64,000 nt of DNA, taken from contig JASWJB010000013.1 of assembly GCA_032433595.1 (NCBI GenBank), positions 1 through 64,000 of the forward strand, read 5' to 3'. The notes beneath the pieces were generated by a model. That model was given only the letters and a program-made list of their open reading frames with translations, made no database searches and had not been told where the DNA came from. The position numbers and the translations under genes were made by a program. Numbering within the stretch: the first letter of the stretch is position 1; every line of letters starts with the position of its first letter. Below, one piece after another: positions 10,140 through 20,108 of the stretch. This stretch comes from Conoideocrella luteorostrata. Taxonomy: Eukaryota > Ascomycota > Sordariomycetes > Hypocreales > Clavicipitaceae.

Positions 10140-12266
10140 TTACCTGCGTATGTTGGCGATATACCTCATCAGTCGTACGGCGATGCGGGTATGCTCATTG
10201 TCAGTTCCTAGTAAGCACTCTTGAACGTCAACAAGCAGTTGAAGTTCTCGTTTCGCCGCATCAAATTTAGCCTGGTAGAAAAGCGCGGCAGCAAGCCAGT
10301 ATTTTGCGTGAAGAGTGTCTTCGTTGTCGAGCCCAAGTAAGCGCTCGCGACCTTCAGCCACCCGTTGAAATTCTCGTTCCGCTGTATTATATTTTTTTTG
10401 GTTGAAGAGCGATGACGCAGCCCATATATTGAGTCAAGAGTGTCTGGGTGATTAAAAGCCTAGCAAGTGTTCGCGACCTTCTACTGCTCTTCAGTATGTA
10501 TATTCCGCTGCGCTGCATATATTTTGGGAATAAAGTGACGCAGCGAGTCTATGAATTGAGTTCAAGGTATCGTTATGGTCTATTCTAAGAGGTGTCTCTT
10601 GTTGTTTAGCTGCTGTTTGATACTTTTTTTCTGCTTTGGTATTTTTTTTTTGCTGCATGCTAAGCGACTTACCAGGACATTGAACAGAGATCAGAGTAAG
10701 TTCGTTGTCTAAGTTGAGCGAACGCTCGCTTCCTTCAGCTGCTCGTCGATACTCTCGCTCGGCTTCGCTATATTTCTTTTGGCCGAAAAAAGAGTCCCCG
10801 AGACATTGGATCAAGCTAAGGGTAGACTTGTGGTCGATTCCGAGCAATCTCTCCCGACCATCGGCTGCTCGTCGGTATTGTCGCTCTGCTGCATTATTTT
10901 TTTAATTTTTTTTATGGTAGAACGAGTCGCCAAGAGACTAGATAGATTTAAGAGTATTTTTGTGATCCAACCCAAACAAGCTTTCCTGACCATCGGCAAC
11001 TCGTTGGTATTGTCGCTCTGCTGCGTTATAATTTTTCTGGCTAAAACACGAGTCGCTGAAGTATTTGATGGATTGAATAGAGTGTAGAGTATCTCTATGG
11101 TTTATTGTGAGTGAGCGCTCTTGATCATCGGCTGCTCGACGATACTCGCGCTCAGCTGCGCTGTATTTTGCCCTCTCATAGAGAGTGTCACCTAGAGATT
11201 GAATGGACCTGAGAGTGTCTTTAGGGCTTTTCCCGAAGAAAGATTTCAGACCCTTATATTCCAATTCATTTCCTTGCTTTGCTGTATACTGCGCACCTCG
11301 ACGGTCGGGGGAGCCTTCATGCTGGTTATTTTCCTTGGGCGCAGATCCTTGGGCGGGTTCTCACTCCTGTTGTCAGCAGGGTCTCTTTTGAAGATGATAC
11401 TCAGGAACTCCTTGGCAGTTGAGGCGGCTGTTGCCGCTGCAAAATGTTGCCAGCCATTCCACTTGTGTGAATTCGCATAATCGCTGATGCCGCGAAGTAC
11501 GAGGCATGGGAAGTCATTCAAAAAGCCAGCAGCTTCCATCTCAAAGCAAAGCACGCCGCCAAGCTCCCATCTTAGCTCATCTCAACTGATATCGTCCTTC
11601 ATGACTTAATTTCCCGAGGCTATCGTGCCGTAGTGGACCGCGATCTGAGGACCAGTGCGCATAGGCCGTGTTACTGACTCGCTCAAATGGCAATCGGTAT
11701 AGCTAGTTCCTGACGGATGCGTATAATACGAGTTGAAAAGTATGTCAGGACCAGCATTTTCCCTTTTGAACGCCGGAAATCGGTCAAACACCCGTAAATA
11801 GTCAGCTAGATTGCTCTTTTGAAGTAGATGATTCGTTCGCAGGGTGGCAATTGCTTCAAGGTGGAATTTGGGAGGTTGGTTGAGGGAGCCCGTCCGGACA
11901 AAGCCACCAGTCGTTGTCTTCCCAAAGTCATATTGAACAACTCCACCATGACCCATGTCTGGCTGGCTCATCACCACGTCGCCGAGTCGTACGTCCGTTT
12001 CGATGCTTGGCACTCCGCCGCCAATACCAACCATGAGACCAAAACGGCTCTGCTCAAATCGCTCCATCATGGCAACCGCCGCTGCGACCCGCCGGGAGGC
12101 ACGCAACAACCACATTGTGCTCACCAATCCGACCAAAAGTGTAATAAGTAGACGCGTCCGGGCTTTGATGCTCTTCGTCGAGTATACATACCGCGACAGC
12201 CCTCTCAATAGGCAAAGCACAAATCCATCCAGCTGTATAGTCCCGGTGGCGGTATTGCTGCGGCAT
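10140..12266 (-). pseudogene. broken nucleoside-phosphorylase / TPR (NLR-like) gene
   Basis: The ATG at 12266 opens DYTAGWICALPIERA, the start of the PNP_UDP-type domain used in fungal NLR-like proteins. GLMVGIGGGVP, DVRLGDVV, GGVVQYDFGK, HYGTIASGN and [12 protein letters not shown] follow. From about 11240 the text becomes 42-residue kinesin-light-chain-type TPR units (DTLRSIQSLGDTLY...AEREYRRAAD...), about seven in all, ending at TAA 10140. No NACHT or NB-ARC domain lies between them. The frame is broken many times: a deletion/frameshift near 12085, TAA at 11606-11608 where CAA is expected, TGA at 11582-11584 (expected CGA), a frameshift near 11255, TAG at 10938-10940 (expected CAG), TAA at 10902-10904, TGA at 10491-10493 (expected CGA) and local indels near 10450. 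Such genes are thought to act in non-self recognition. This copy cannot make a full protein. Confidence 0.88.
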
Positions 12267-12772
12267 TGAAGGGAACTTGTGGGTCGATCCGAAAACTTTA
12301 ACCTGAAATCACCTTTGTAATGCTGGGATTCGCGCTCGTGTCTCCGCCAACATCGGCCACACTATGATTAGCCACACCGCATGTTCCGCTATAATTTTCC
12401 CGTCTTGTCGCACCACAACGCGTGTATTCTAACCGCGATTTCTCGCCTACTTTAATTGTTATTGTGTGGGCGGAAAAGAGCATCTAGAGTGGCTGGAATA
12501 GATGCACATGAGTTCTGGACCCAACAAAATTAGCTAGATTAAATAATATAGCTATAAGAAGGGTTCATCCCGCTTGCAATAGGTGCTAAAAATAAACTAA
12601 TTATGAAAGGCTTCTGCATAAAAGCGTCTAGAATTTAAACTACTGACTTTAGGAGAAAGCAGAGAAAGAAATCTTACTCTACTTAGCGTATTCCATTATC
12701 TTCCTAGTAGGGGCACGCGCGTGTGCGCGCAGTATGCGTGTTGCGAACAGAATAGTCAAGCTGAAGACAGTT
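12267..12772. other. AT-rich repeat-derived flank
   Basis: The sequence between the pseudogene start and the putative LTR has no gene. From about 12500 it becomes AT-rich, and it contains a segment shared with the 56-kb AT-rich island (see repeat at 12533). It looks like decayed mobile-element DNA. Confidence 0.45.
12533..12567 (+). repeat. dispersed repeat, copy 1
   Basis: TAAATAATATAGCTATAAG here recurs at 56188-56222, and looser similarity continues on both sides (GAGTT...TTAG before, ATCCC and CTAATT after). The two copies are 44 kb apart in separate AT-rich islands, so they are probably remnants of the same mobile-element family. Confidence 0.55.
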
Positions 12773-13850
12773 TGTTGGAATCCTGCCGTCAATCACAACA
12801 GGAAGCACGGAGCAGGTCACGTGGCCACCTTTCGGCCACGATATTTATACGGCGATATCGAGCCGTCCACCTTGACTTGTTTACCTCTTTTTAGATAGAC
12901 AGATACAGAGATTATTAAATATATTCCATTTTGACCGCACGAGGTATCGATACCTCCTGCACAACACCCTGTGCATCCCACACAGTTACTCACGCGACGG
13001 AACCACCTCATATAAGGGAGGTTCCTACACAGTAGTAGATGGATTCAACAACAACTATATTACATCCCAGAAGGAGCATACTATCGTACTTTATTCTATG
13101 TTCACCCATGACTTTTATGACCTTTTATTATACATACTAATTCGACAACACACGTGCAGAATCTAGCAACCTACTAGAAGAACCCAGCACGCAACAATTC
13201 CGCTCATTAATAGCAAATTTCCTATGATAAAGTCTGCCTTGAAGCAGGTTGACATTAACAGTCGCTGAATTCGTCTGGCCTATTAGTTAGGAAGGGACCT
13301 TTAATACCGGATACACACGGTCGGTCGATCACCTAACTAACGGATTAACGAATCCCCTGCCGGGTTAAAAATTCGAATTATTCGTAGAGCAACTAAGCCT
13401 CACAGATATCGCGGATATTATTTAAAGAGCAGAATTGGCTAGAAGACTAGGAATTGTTCAGCTTAGGATATCGTACAATATCTAAGCTGGGGGGTATATC
13501 ACGAAATATCCACTCTACGGATGCCGCCGGAGGAAACTTCCGTCAGCGCCACACACATCGTAAGATTCAACATTATACCATAGAAACTTTCAGCATCCTA
13601 CAATGCCTTTAAATCAGTAGATAGAATACAGTTATAAGAAGAGGTCTAATTCCTCGCCAACATAGATAGAATACAAGGATAATTCCACTTACCAGAGGAG
13701 TATAGCTGCTTACTTGTGACAAAGCAACTAAATGCAAATACTAAGGGATATAACTGCACTATTACCGCAGGGCAGAGGCTATATAATATAATTAGGTTAT
13801 AGAAAGGTATTTTTGCACTGCTTGAACTTAGCATAACTTGCATTACTTAA
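12773..13850 (+). mobile_element. degraded copia-type LTR retroelement (putative LTR plus gag remnant)
   Basis: The segment 12773-12966 starts TGTTGGAATCC and ends GCACAACA, the TG...CA form of a fungal copia LTR, with a TATTTATA box inside. About 60 bp downstream, ATGGATTCAACAACAAC resembles a gag start. Around 13580-13850 the plus strand reads, with stops, as gag-like text (NIDRIQG, FHLPEEYSCLLVTKQLNA). The stops and AT-richness suggest heavy mutation. No reverse transcriptase, integrase or second LTR follows before the GT34 gene at 13993, so the element is truncated. LTR ends are judged by eye and no target-site duplication could be established. Confidence 0.5.
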
Positions 13851-13992
13851 GGGCTAAGCAGGTTGAAGCGGCAGTGGTTTAGGAACTCGTTCAAGAACGG
13901 AAGTGGAACGGTTTAATTTTCCCAGCTTGATATGGCTGAATCTGACTGCGAAATTGGCCGAAATTACTATTTTCGCACCTTCGGTCAACAAC

Positions 13993-15352
13993 ATGTTTAG
14001 ATGGTCTTCTTGTGAGAGGGTCGGCATTGACGGCTCGAACAGGTCAGGTGTGCGGTTCGTGCTGATTTTACTATTCGCCATTGGGGCCATTATCACGATT
14101 GCACGAATCCCGAAAAGTGAAAGGCAATTTAGACAGACGCCGAGCATATTCAAGACACCAACAGTCCAGTCCAAGAAGACAGGTACCACACGTGAGCTCC
14201 ACGCACCAAGAAGAATTAGTTACGACATACTAACTAGCTGGTAGAATCCCAAATCAAAACAACAGATGCAAACGATGAGCGAGCCAGAGTCGGCAAAGTA
14301 AGCATCCTATACGGTGATCCAAAACCAGTATACGAACGAGCTCTTCGAACGCACAAAGCACACAACAGAATACATGGCTACCCGTTCTTCATCCAGCGAG
14401 AATCAATACTTGATGGGTACTGGACCAAGCCTGCACATCTGCAAGCCGTCATACTCAGGGAACTCGAAAAGCCACGGCCAAAACGCTTAGAATGGATCTA
14501 TTGGGTGGACGCAGATACCGTCGTGTTAAACTATCAAACACCTCTTGAAGCATTCCTTCCTCCCGAGGGAGATGCTGAACTGTCAGATATCCAGATCATT
14601 GTGACGGAGGACTGGAACGGACTGAACAATGGCGTCTTTGCCATCCGGGTAGACAAATATGCCGTAGAGCTATTCGCGGGCGTGTTAGCTTTTAGAGATT
14701 TCCGCGAAAATACCACGCTTGAATTTCAGGATCAAAGCGCCATGGAGAAGGTCCTTCAACAGCAGAAATTCGCAGCGCATAGAGTTGAAGTTCCTCAGAG
14801 AGTTAGTGACAGCCCCTCAACAAGGACATATTTTACATTGGTTGCTAATCTCCGGTGCTGTAGTGGTTCAATAGCTACAAAAGCAACAAAGGAGAAGAAC
14901 CTGAGGGCGCCCAAGTCCACCCGGGCGACTTTCTTGTACATTTCGCAGGAGTTGAGAACAGAGAAGAGGAAATGACGAAGTGGTGTGAACTATCTGAGCG
15001 TACAGAGCCTTTGTGGAATAGTAGGCTCTCAGATACAAAGTTTGATATTGAGATCAGGAAGTTTTGGGAAGAAGTAAAGAGGAACAGAAAGAAGGCTGGG
15101 CAAGGAGGAAGGGATGCTAGGAGACGATTACAAGATATGCTTGGAGCAGTGGAGAAATCAATACAGGGGCAAACAGACCAGCTTGAGAATGAGGAATGGA
15201 GAGCATTGTCGGCAAGTTTTGAACACGGCAAAAAGGTATTAGAGGCGGAAGCTGGCTTGAATGACGACGTTTTGACGGAGGACGACATTCGGGCGCTCAA
15301 GTCTGTCGCTGACGAGATTCAAAATGCATATGAATCTGTGACGGAGATATGA
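13993..15352 (+). CDS. GT34 galactosyl/mannosyltransferase (GMA12/MNN10 type)
   Basis: Exons 13993-14182, 14245-14801 and 14864-15352 join in phase to 411 residues. The start MFRWSSCERVG is followed by one hydrophobic segment (RFVLILLFAIGAIITIARI, about residues 21-39), a type II Golgi anchor. The catalytic domain begins KVSILYGDPKPVYERAL and has the metal-binding DxD at Asp152-Ala-Asp154 (IYWVDADTVVLN), then TEDWNGLNNGVFAIRV and, across the last intron, VHPGDFLVHFAGV. GT34 enzymes add galactose or mannose to Golgi glycans from nucleotide sugars. The introns (14183-14244 and 14802-14863) have good donors and CTAAC/CTAAT branch sites. The C-terminal 100 or so residues are charged and probably coiled-coil, longer than a minimal GT34. 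Unlike its neighbours on both sides the gene is intact. Confidence 0.88.
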
Positions 15353-15576
15353 GAAGACTGGCTTGGTTTCGCCTTGATTGGTTGCTTGATGTGTAAGCTC
15401 CTTGGCGGCCAAGGATGGCACCTTGGATCAGCCATAGTGGTTTATCAGCTGCATCGTGGCAGGCTGATTTTGCACGCTACCTATATTGACCAATACTACC
15501 TATATATATACACGCAGAATTCAGTGGCAATTTCAATCTTTCTCCACAAATTTTCTCTCCTACCACATTCGCACCA

Positions 15577-15751
15577 TGGTCGCAGGCAGTAACGCTGCGG
15601 GTCCTATCCTCCTGTGGGAGTTCAATTAGTATAGTATCGCTCAGACTGTGCAGAATCTGCAATATTTAAGCGACCTGTAGAGTCCGAGTGATGCTGTCAA
15701 AATTGAACTCCTACAGGGGTAGAGGAGTCGCAGCGTTACTGCCTGCGACCA
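15577..15751. mobile_element. fold-back (MITE-like) inverted-repeat element
   Basis: The left arm from 15577 (TGGTCGCAGGCAGTAACGCT and onward) is matched by the reverse complement of the right arm ending at 15751. The first 23 bases pair exactly, and pairing with scattered mismatches continues almost to the centre, leaving a short loop near 15656-15672. Most mismatches are C/T or G/A changes. There is no internal gene. This is the form of a small non-autonomous terminal-inverted-repeat element. No clear target-site duplication was seen at the ends. Confidence 0.75.
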
Positions 15752-15925
15752 CGCTGCCGAATAGGCTATTAGGTGGCCTGGGGCCGACCAACGGCCTTGC
15801 ACGAATCTCACAGCTTCGATATTGCACCACTTTATTTCGCATTTTCCGTTTGAGTCTGAGATCGAAGTCATTGATGCTGGTGGACATGTCTCTACAATCA
15901 TTCAATGGAATGGGATGATGCAAGC

Positions 15926-16440
15926 ATGGCACTTCGTTTGTCAGACAACATTAACCCAGTCTCTGGCTCCAGCTTCCTGGGCAGTCCGGAGTATGATAGT
16001 CGAGAGTCATCCGACCTGGCGCAAATCAACCAGGTTCAGTCAAGACATCAAATCATTGAAACGCCACAGGCTTCACAAGCATAATGCATGGAGCAGACTA
16101 CCACAAGCCGAGCAGACAAGCAAATCCGCAAAAGGAAGAAACCGGAAAATCTAAAGTAAGAGCCGCACTGTTTGTTTTGAGATCATAGCTAATGCTCGGC
16201 GAGTAAGGAAAAATAATAAGAAAACTACAGAAGCCGGAGAAGTGTGAGATGTGTGGGAAGGGCCACGCAGATAAAAGGGACCTGCACCGCCATATAGTGA
16301 CGAATCATCGAATAATAGCAGAAGAGATGGGACTGGATGTATCAAAGACAAATTGCCGTATGTGCGGAGAGGAGTTTGACGGCATACAAAGAGATCGCTT
16401 AGTGAAGCACATGAAGAGAATATACCCTGAATCCCAGTAG
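15926..16440 (+). pseudogene. broken C2H2 zinc-finger gene
   Basis: ATG at 15926 opens a frame that runs through a basic patch (KQIRKRKKPENLK), across an apparent intron (16156-16220, GTAAGA...AAG) and into two C2H2-like fingers ending at TAG 16438-16440. Finger one, CEMCGKGH...DLHRHIVTNH, is complete. Finger two has CRMCGEEF and KHMKRIYPES, with Tyr where the last zinc-binding His is expected (TAC instead of CAC). An in-frame TAA at 16082-16084 interrupts the first exon where CAA would keep it open. Both changes are C to T before A. Without the stop the product would be about 149 residues, a small DNA-binding protein. A real alternative is a later start after the stop, giving a shortened but expressed protein. 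Confidence 0.6.
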
Positions 16441-16688
16441 TTAGTCGCGTATCATTGGCTGTATAAAACTCCAACTCTACACAATTGGCGAGACTTTTGT
16501 AATATCGACTCTGATCGCTCTCGTGCGCGCTGCTCGACCAGGACGCGAGTGCTGGCTAAATTTACCAATAGAAACCGGTATCCTGAAGGGCAACAAGTAT
16601 GAAGATGATAACTGTTTCGTAACAGCTATATTCATGTCGTCAGTTGACGAAGCAGTTCCAGTCGCTGAACTAGGCCATTGCCAATACT

Positions 16689-17250
16689 TTAGTAGTGTTT
16701 GAGTCGGAGGAGGCGGCTTTCCACTTGCATGCAGTTTTGGTGGACAATGATGTGAAGTAGCACAGGGAGTTGGTTCAGTGCAGGACCTAATATATCGGCG
16801 ACGGGTTGTTGCGTAAACCCAGCTTGTGATAAGACGAGGGTCTCGAAGACATCGTTGATTTTGATAAATTCAGGAGTCTTGATGACTTTCTTCGAGGATT
16901 TTGTCGCGCGTAGAGGATACTGAAAGGAAAAGGGCAGGAGATCGTTGGGGGGCGGTGAGCACGGTAGCAAAGGCGCGTGTTCGCTTGCCATTACTAATCC
17001 ATCAAAGGACTGGAAAACATCATAATCGCAGAAATGGGGATTGCCACGCCCTAGTTTGAGGAGTCTTGGTCTTCTGATCGCCGATCTTGTCCCAGAGCAG
17101 AGGCTTAAAGAGAACAACAACCTGGCGTCCCTTCAGACATGATGCAGAGAGCAAACCGGGGATATCTACCAGCCATTGGATGGAACCCCCCACCCAGTAG
17201 CCCAGCACATATGAAAATAAATTACAAGGGGCCATCGTAGCTCCGAGCAT
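16689..17250 (-). other. unassigned gene remnant
   Basis: Two overlapping minus-strand frames join near 17050 (FKPLLWDKIGDQKTKTP, then LLKLGRGNPHFCDYDVFQSF) and run to a stop at 16689. The junction needs a frameshift, since no splice sites explain it. The LLWDKIG text vaguely recalls helical N-terminal domains of fungal incompatibility proteins, but too weakly to assign. I treat it as a probable decayed gene without a name. Confidence 0.3.
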
Positions 17251-19238
17251 TCAATAAAAAACGGTCCGAGTGTTATTCAGACGATCTGATGACCTGCGAT
17301 GTCCATATCTTCGGGCAGGGATATTGCCGCCAAGAATATTCCGTCTCACTATCTGGTGAAAACGTAGGTCTGCTATATTCCCATAGTACCCATGTTTGTG
17401 GTTTGTGATTCACGCAACAATTGAACGCCCAGTGGCCAGCCACAGACATCACTTTACAACAAGAAGGAGACGGATGTCTCGGCACTATTACGCCAATATT
17501 GCACCATCAGACTATTCATCTTGTCTTGGCTCTTAAGATGACGTTTGCGTTCTTTCTTTGAGATAACTCGCACTTCATGGCTTTGGGACTAAGAAGGGGG
17601 CTGATACGGTGTAGTAACTCCGGAATGTTAGTTATTGTCCATCATCTTGAAGCGCTGGCCACTTGAACCAACCAGAAGTCAGTCAGATGACAGAAGGAAC
17701 GGTCTAGATCGGTCGAAGGCGTTCTAGACATGATAATAAGTCTTTTATTTTCAGCATTGATCTACTAGTAGTACAACTTGTATTAGTAGCAGGCTCAAAG
17801 TGTTATTGTCTTTAAGGGCAGGACGTCGGGGAAAAGCATCAATAGCTCATCAACCCACAACCCCGCGGTTATGGAGACTTCGGAATGAATATACAGTGCT
17901 GCATGAACGCAACCATCTATTAATGCATGGCTCAATCAATAGCTGACCATGAAAAGATTTCGCACAGTTGTGGCGGAACGGGCACAATAAACCCATGTTG
18001 GTGGAAAATCCGCCAGGATGCCGATCTGGTCCGTTTTCGTGGCCCATGCGTGGCTCCTATGGTCTATGTCGAGCAAACGCTAATTACTCCGTATACCAGC
18101 ACACAAAGGTGCTTTACATGGCTATTCATACACAGCTCCATAGCTAAGAAAAAAGCGCGGCGGAAGTTCGCAGCAGAGCGGACGCATGAAAAACAGCTTC
18201 GAACTTGCATCAATGCTGTCATGTTCTGTCGCTGGCTTCTGTTTTCTATAGTGTGTACGTGCAGGACGGAATGTGCGGTTTCAAAAGTCCATCTTTTGGA
18301 AATGGATTTGTTATTTTAAGTGTGCCCGCCACACGGCAGCTGTGGCTGCAGGTTGTTGTTGTTGTTCTTGGCTCTGTGCTCAATAGCGGGCATCGAGTTG
18401 TTTGTAGACCCACCTTCCTTATCGAGCGTTGAATAGAGCATCAATAAGTTCAGCTCCATAGGGCCTCCTCATCAATAGCCCAAGTAGCAAGCCAAGACTT
18501 TGTCACGGGGCTGCTGTGACACCCTTTGGCACTTGTTTTCCTGAACCAACCTTTTCAAGTTAGTTCATGCCACACACAGCGCTTGGAGATATTCCTTACC
18601 CCAAGGAATCCTTGTGCGTGAAGTAGATGCACGGCTGCACCTCGCTGCAGCCACACTGTGAACACCATAGTCTCGAGCACAGTAGAGCTCGTCACCGATA
18701 TTCTGCGCTCCTTATTCATGAGCCCCTCCGATGCAGAATAATCACACAATAGCCATGTTGTCTTGTGCTCGACCCGTGACCATGAAGTTTGTCGCGATGA
18801 GAGCGCTCAGGAGACGCCACTTGGCATCCAACTCCGATAAAGAGACTAGTCGCATCAAACAATAACCATGTCCACGGAGAGATCTAACCCAAAGGATGGC
18901 TTCTTTTCTTTCGTCTTTTGTCAGAAGACTCACCGTGGCGCACTCGTCACAAGGCAGCAACTATAGCAAATATTGGACGTGAAGCTTATTGACCAAGGAT
19001 CAATAGTCCAGCAGCGTTTCAGCACCAGCCCAGCCAAGGTAGGATAAGCAACGCTCCATTTCAAAACCGTCCCATCGTTAGCTTTGTTGGTTGATACGAC
19101 TTGTTTGCAAGCAGACACAGAAAAATGATAAAAGAAGCTGTGCAGCCCAGGTATTCCAACATTCACTCGTATAACTTCCTCTCATTCTATCAGACACCTC
19201 CTTCAAGGAAACCAAATCAAAATATATTTTACTTCCAA
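17251..19238. other. non-genic stretch upstream of the pheromone gene
   Basis: Only short frames without conserved motifs are present. The final few hundred bases before 19239 must hold the promoter and 5' UTR of the pheromone precursor gene. One TACTCCGTA motif lies at 18085-18093. Confidence 0.5.
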
Positions 19239-20108
19239 ATGTATCTTTCCCGTTTCTTTCTTGCCCTTGCGGCAGTAGGAGTGCTCGCAGCACCCAACCC
19301 AGCTCCTGAGCCAGCTCCTGAACCTGCTCCTGAGCCTTGGTGCTACCGCCCCGGCCAGCCTTGCTGGAAGATGAAGAGAGCAGCTGAGGCCCTCACTGAA
19401 GCCATACACACATCCGGCGGGCTTAAGGCGCGCGGACCTGAAGCCTCATACGGCACTTCACCCGGAGGTGCCGCATACAAGGCCAAACGAGCAGTCACTG
19501 AGCTTGCTCATATTGCCGCGCTGGCCACCAGGAATCCCGATGAGTACGTCCAGAGTTTGGGTCTGGACAAAGAATTTGAATCCGGCGACAGCCAAAACGA
19601 AAAGCGTGAAGCCACTCCTGAGCCTGAGGACAAACGTTGGTGCTGGCGTATCAACCAGGAATGCTGGAAGAGCAAGAGGGCAGCTGACGCAGTCCTGAAA
19701 GCAATTCGCAGCGAGGGCGAAGTCGAAACTGGAAACGACGCTGTCAATAACGCCAATGGCCCACCTTCCCAGCATCAATCTTTCCCACCGGAGTGCAATG
19801 GCCCAAGAATCCTGTGCTGGAAGAAGGCGAAGCGCGAAGCCGTGGCCGAGTCCAACGAGAAACGTTGGTGTTATCGTCCCGGTCAGCCGTGCTGGAAGAA
19901 AGCCAAGCGCGAAGCTGAGGCAGAGTCCAACGAGAAGCGATGGTGTTATCGTCCTGGTCAGCCGTGCTGGAAGAAAGCCAAGCGCGAGGCTGAGGCAGAG
20001 GCCAACGAGAAGCGATGGTGCTATCGTCCTGGTCAGCCGTGCTGGAAGGCCAAGCGCGACCTTGATGCCCTTGAAAACGCTGCCCGGAGCATTGTTGACG
20101 ATAGTTAG
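19239..20108 (+). CDS. ppg1: alpha-type mating pheromone precursor
   Basis: A single exon of 289 residues starts at 19239; the open frame extends upstream but this ATG begins the signal peptide (MYLSRFFLALAAVGVLAAP). A proline-rich APEPAPEP stretch follows. The decapeptide WCYRPGQPCW occurs four times (residues 34-43, 210-219, 235-244, 260-269). Variants are WCWRINQECW at 134-143 and a weaker ECNGPRILCW at 185-194. Lys-Arg sites for KEX2 flank the copies, and EAEAE or AVAE spacers suit STE13-type dipeptidyl trimming. By family knowledge the peptides are secreted and bind the STE2-type receptor of the opposite mating partner. The paired Cys residues probably form a disulfide, as in other filamentous ascomycetes. 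The central region (residues 60-130) has more KR sites and a Cys-less relic of a repeat, GGAAYKAKR. The last three units are nearly identical at DNA level. Confidence 0.96.
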   Translation: MYLSRFFLALAAVGVLAAPNPAPEPAPEPAPEPWCYRPGQPCWKMKRAAEALTEAIHTSGGLKARGPEASYGTSPGGAAYKAKRAVTELAHIAALATRNPDEYVQSLGLDKEFESGDSQNEKREATPEPEDKRWCWRINQECWKSKRAADAVLKAIRSEGEVETGNDAVNNANGPPSQHQSFPPECNGPRILCWKKAKREAVAESNEKRWCYRPGQPCWKKAKREAEAESNEKRWCYRPGQPCWKKAKREAEAEANEKRWCYRPGQPCWKAKRDLDALENAARSIVDDS

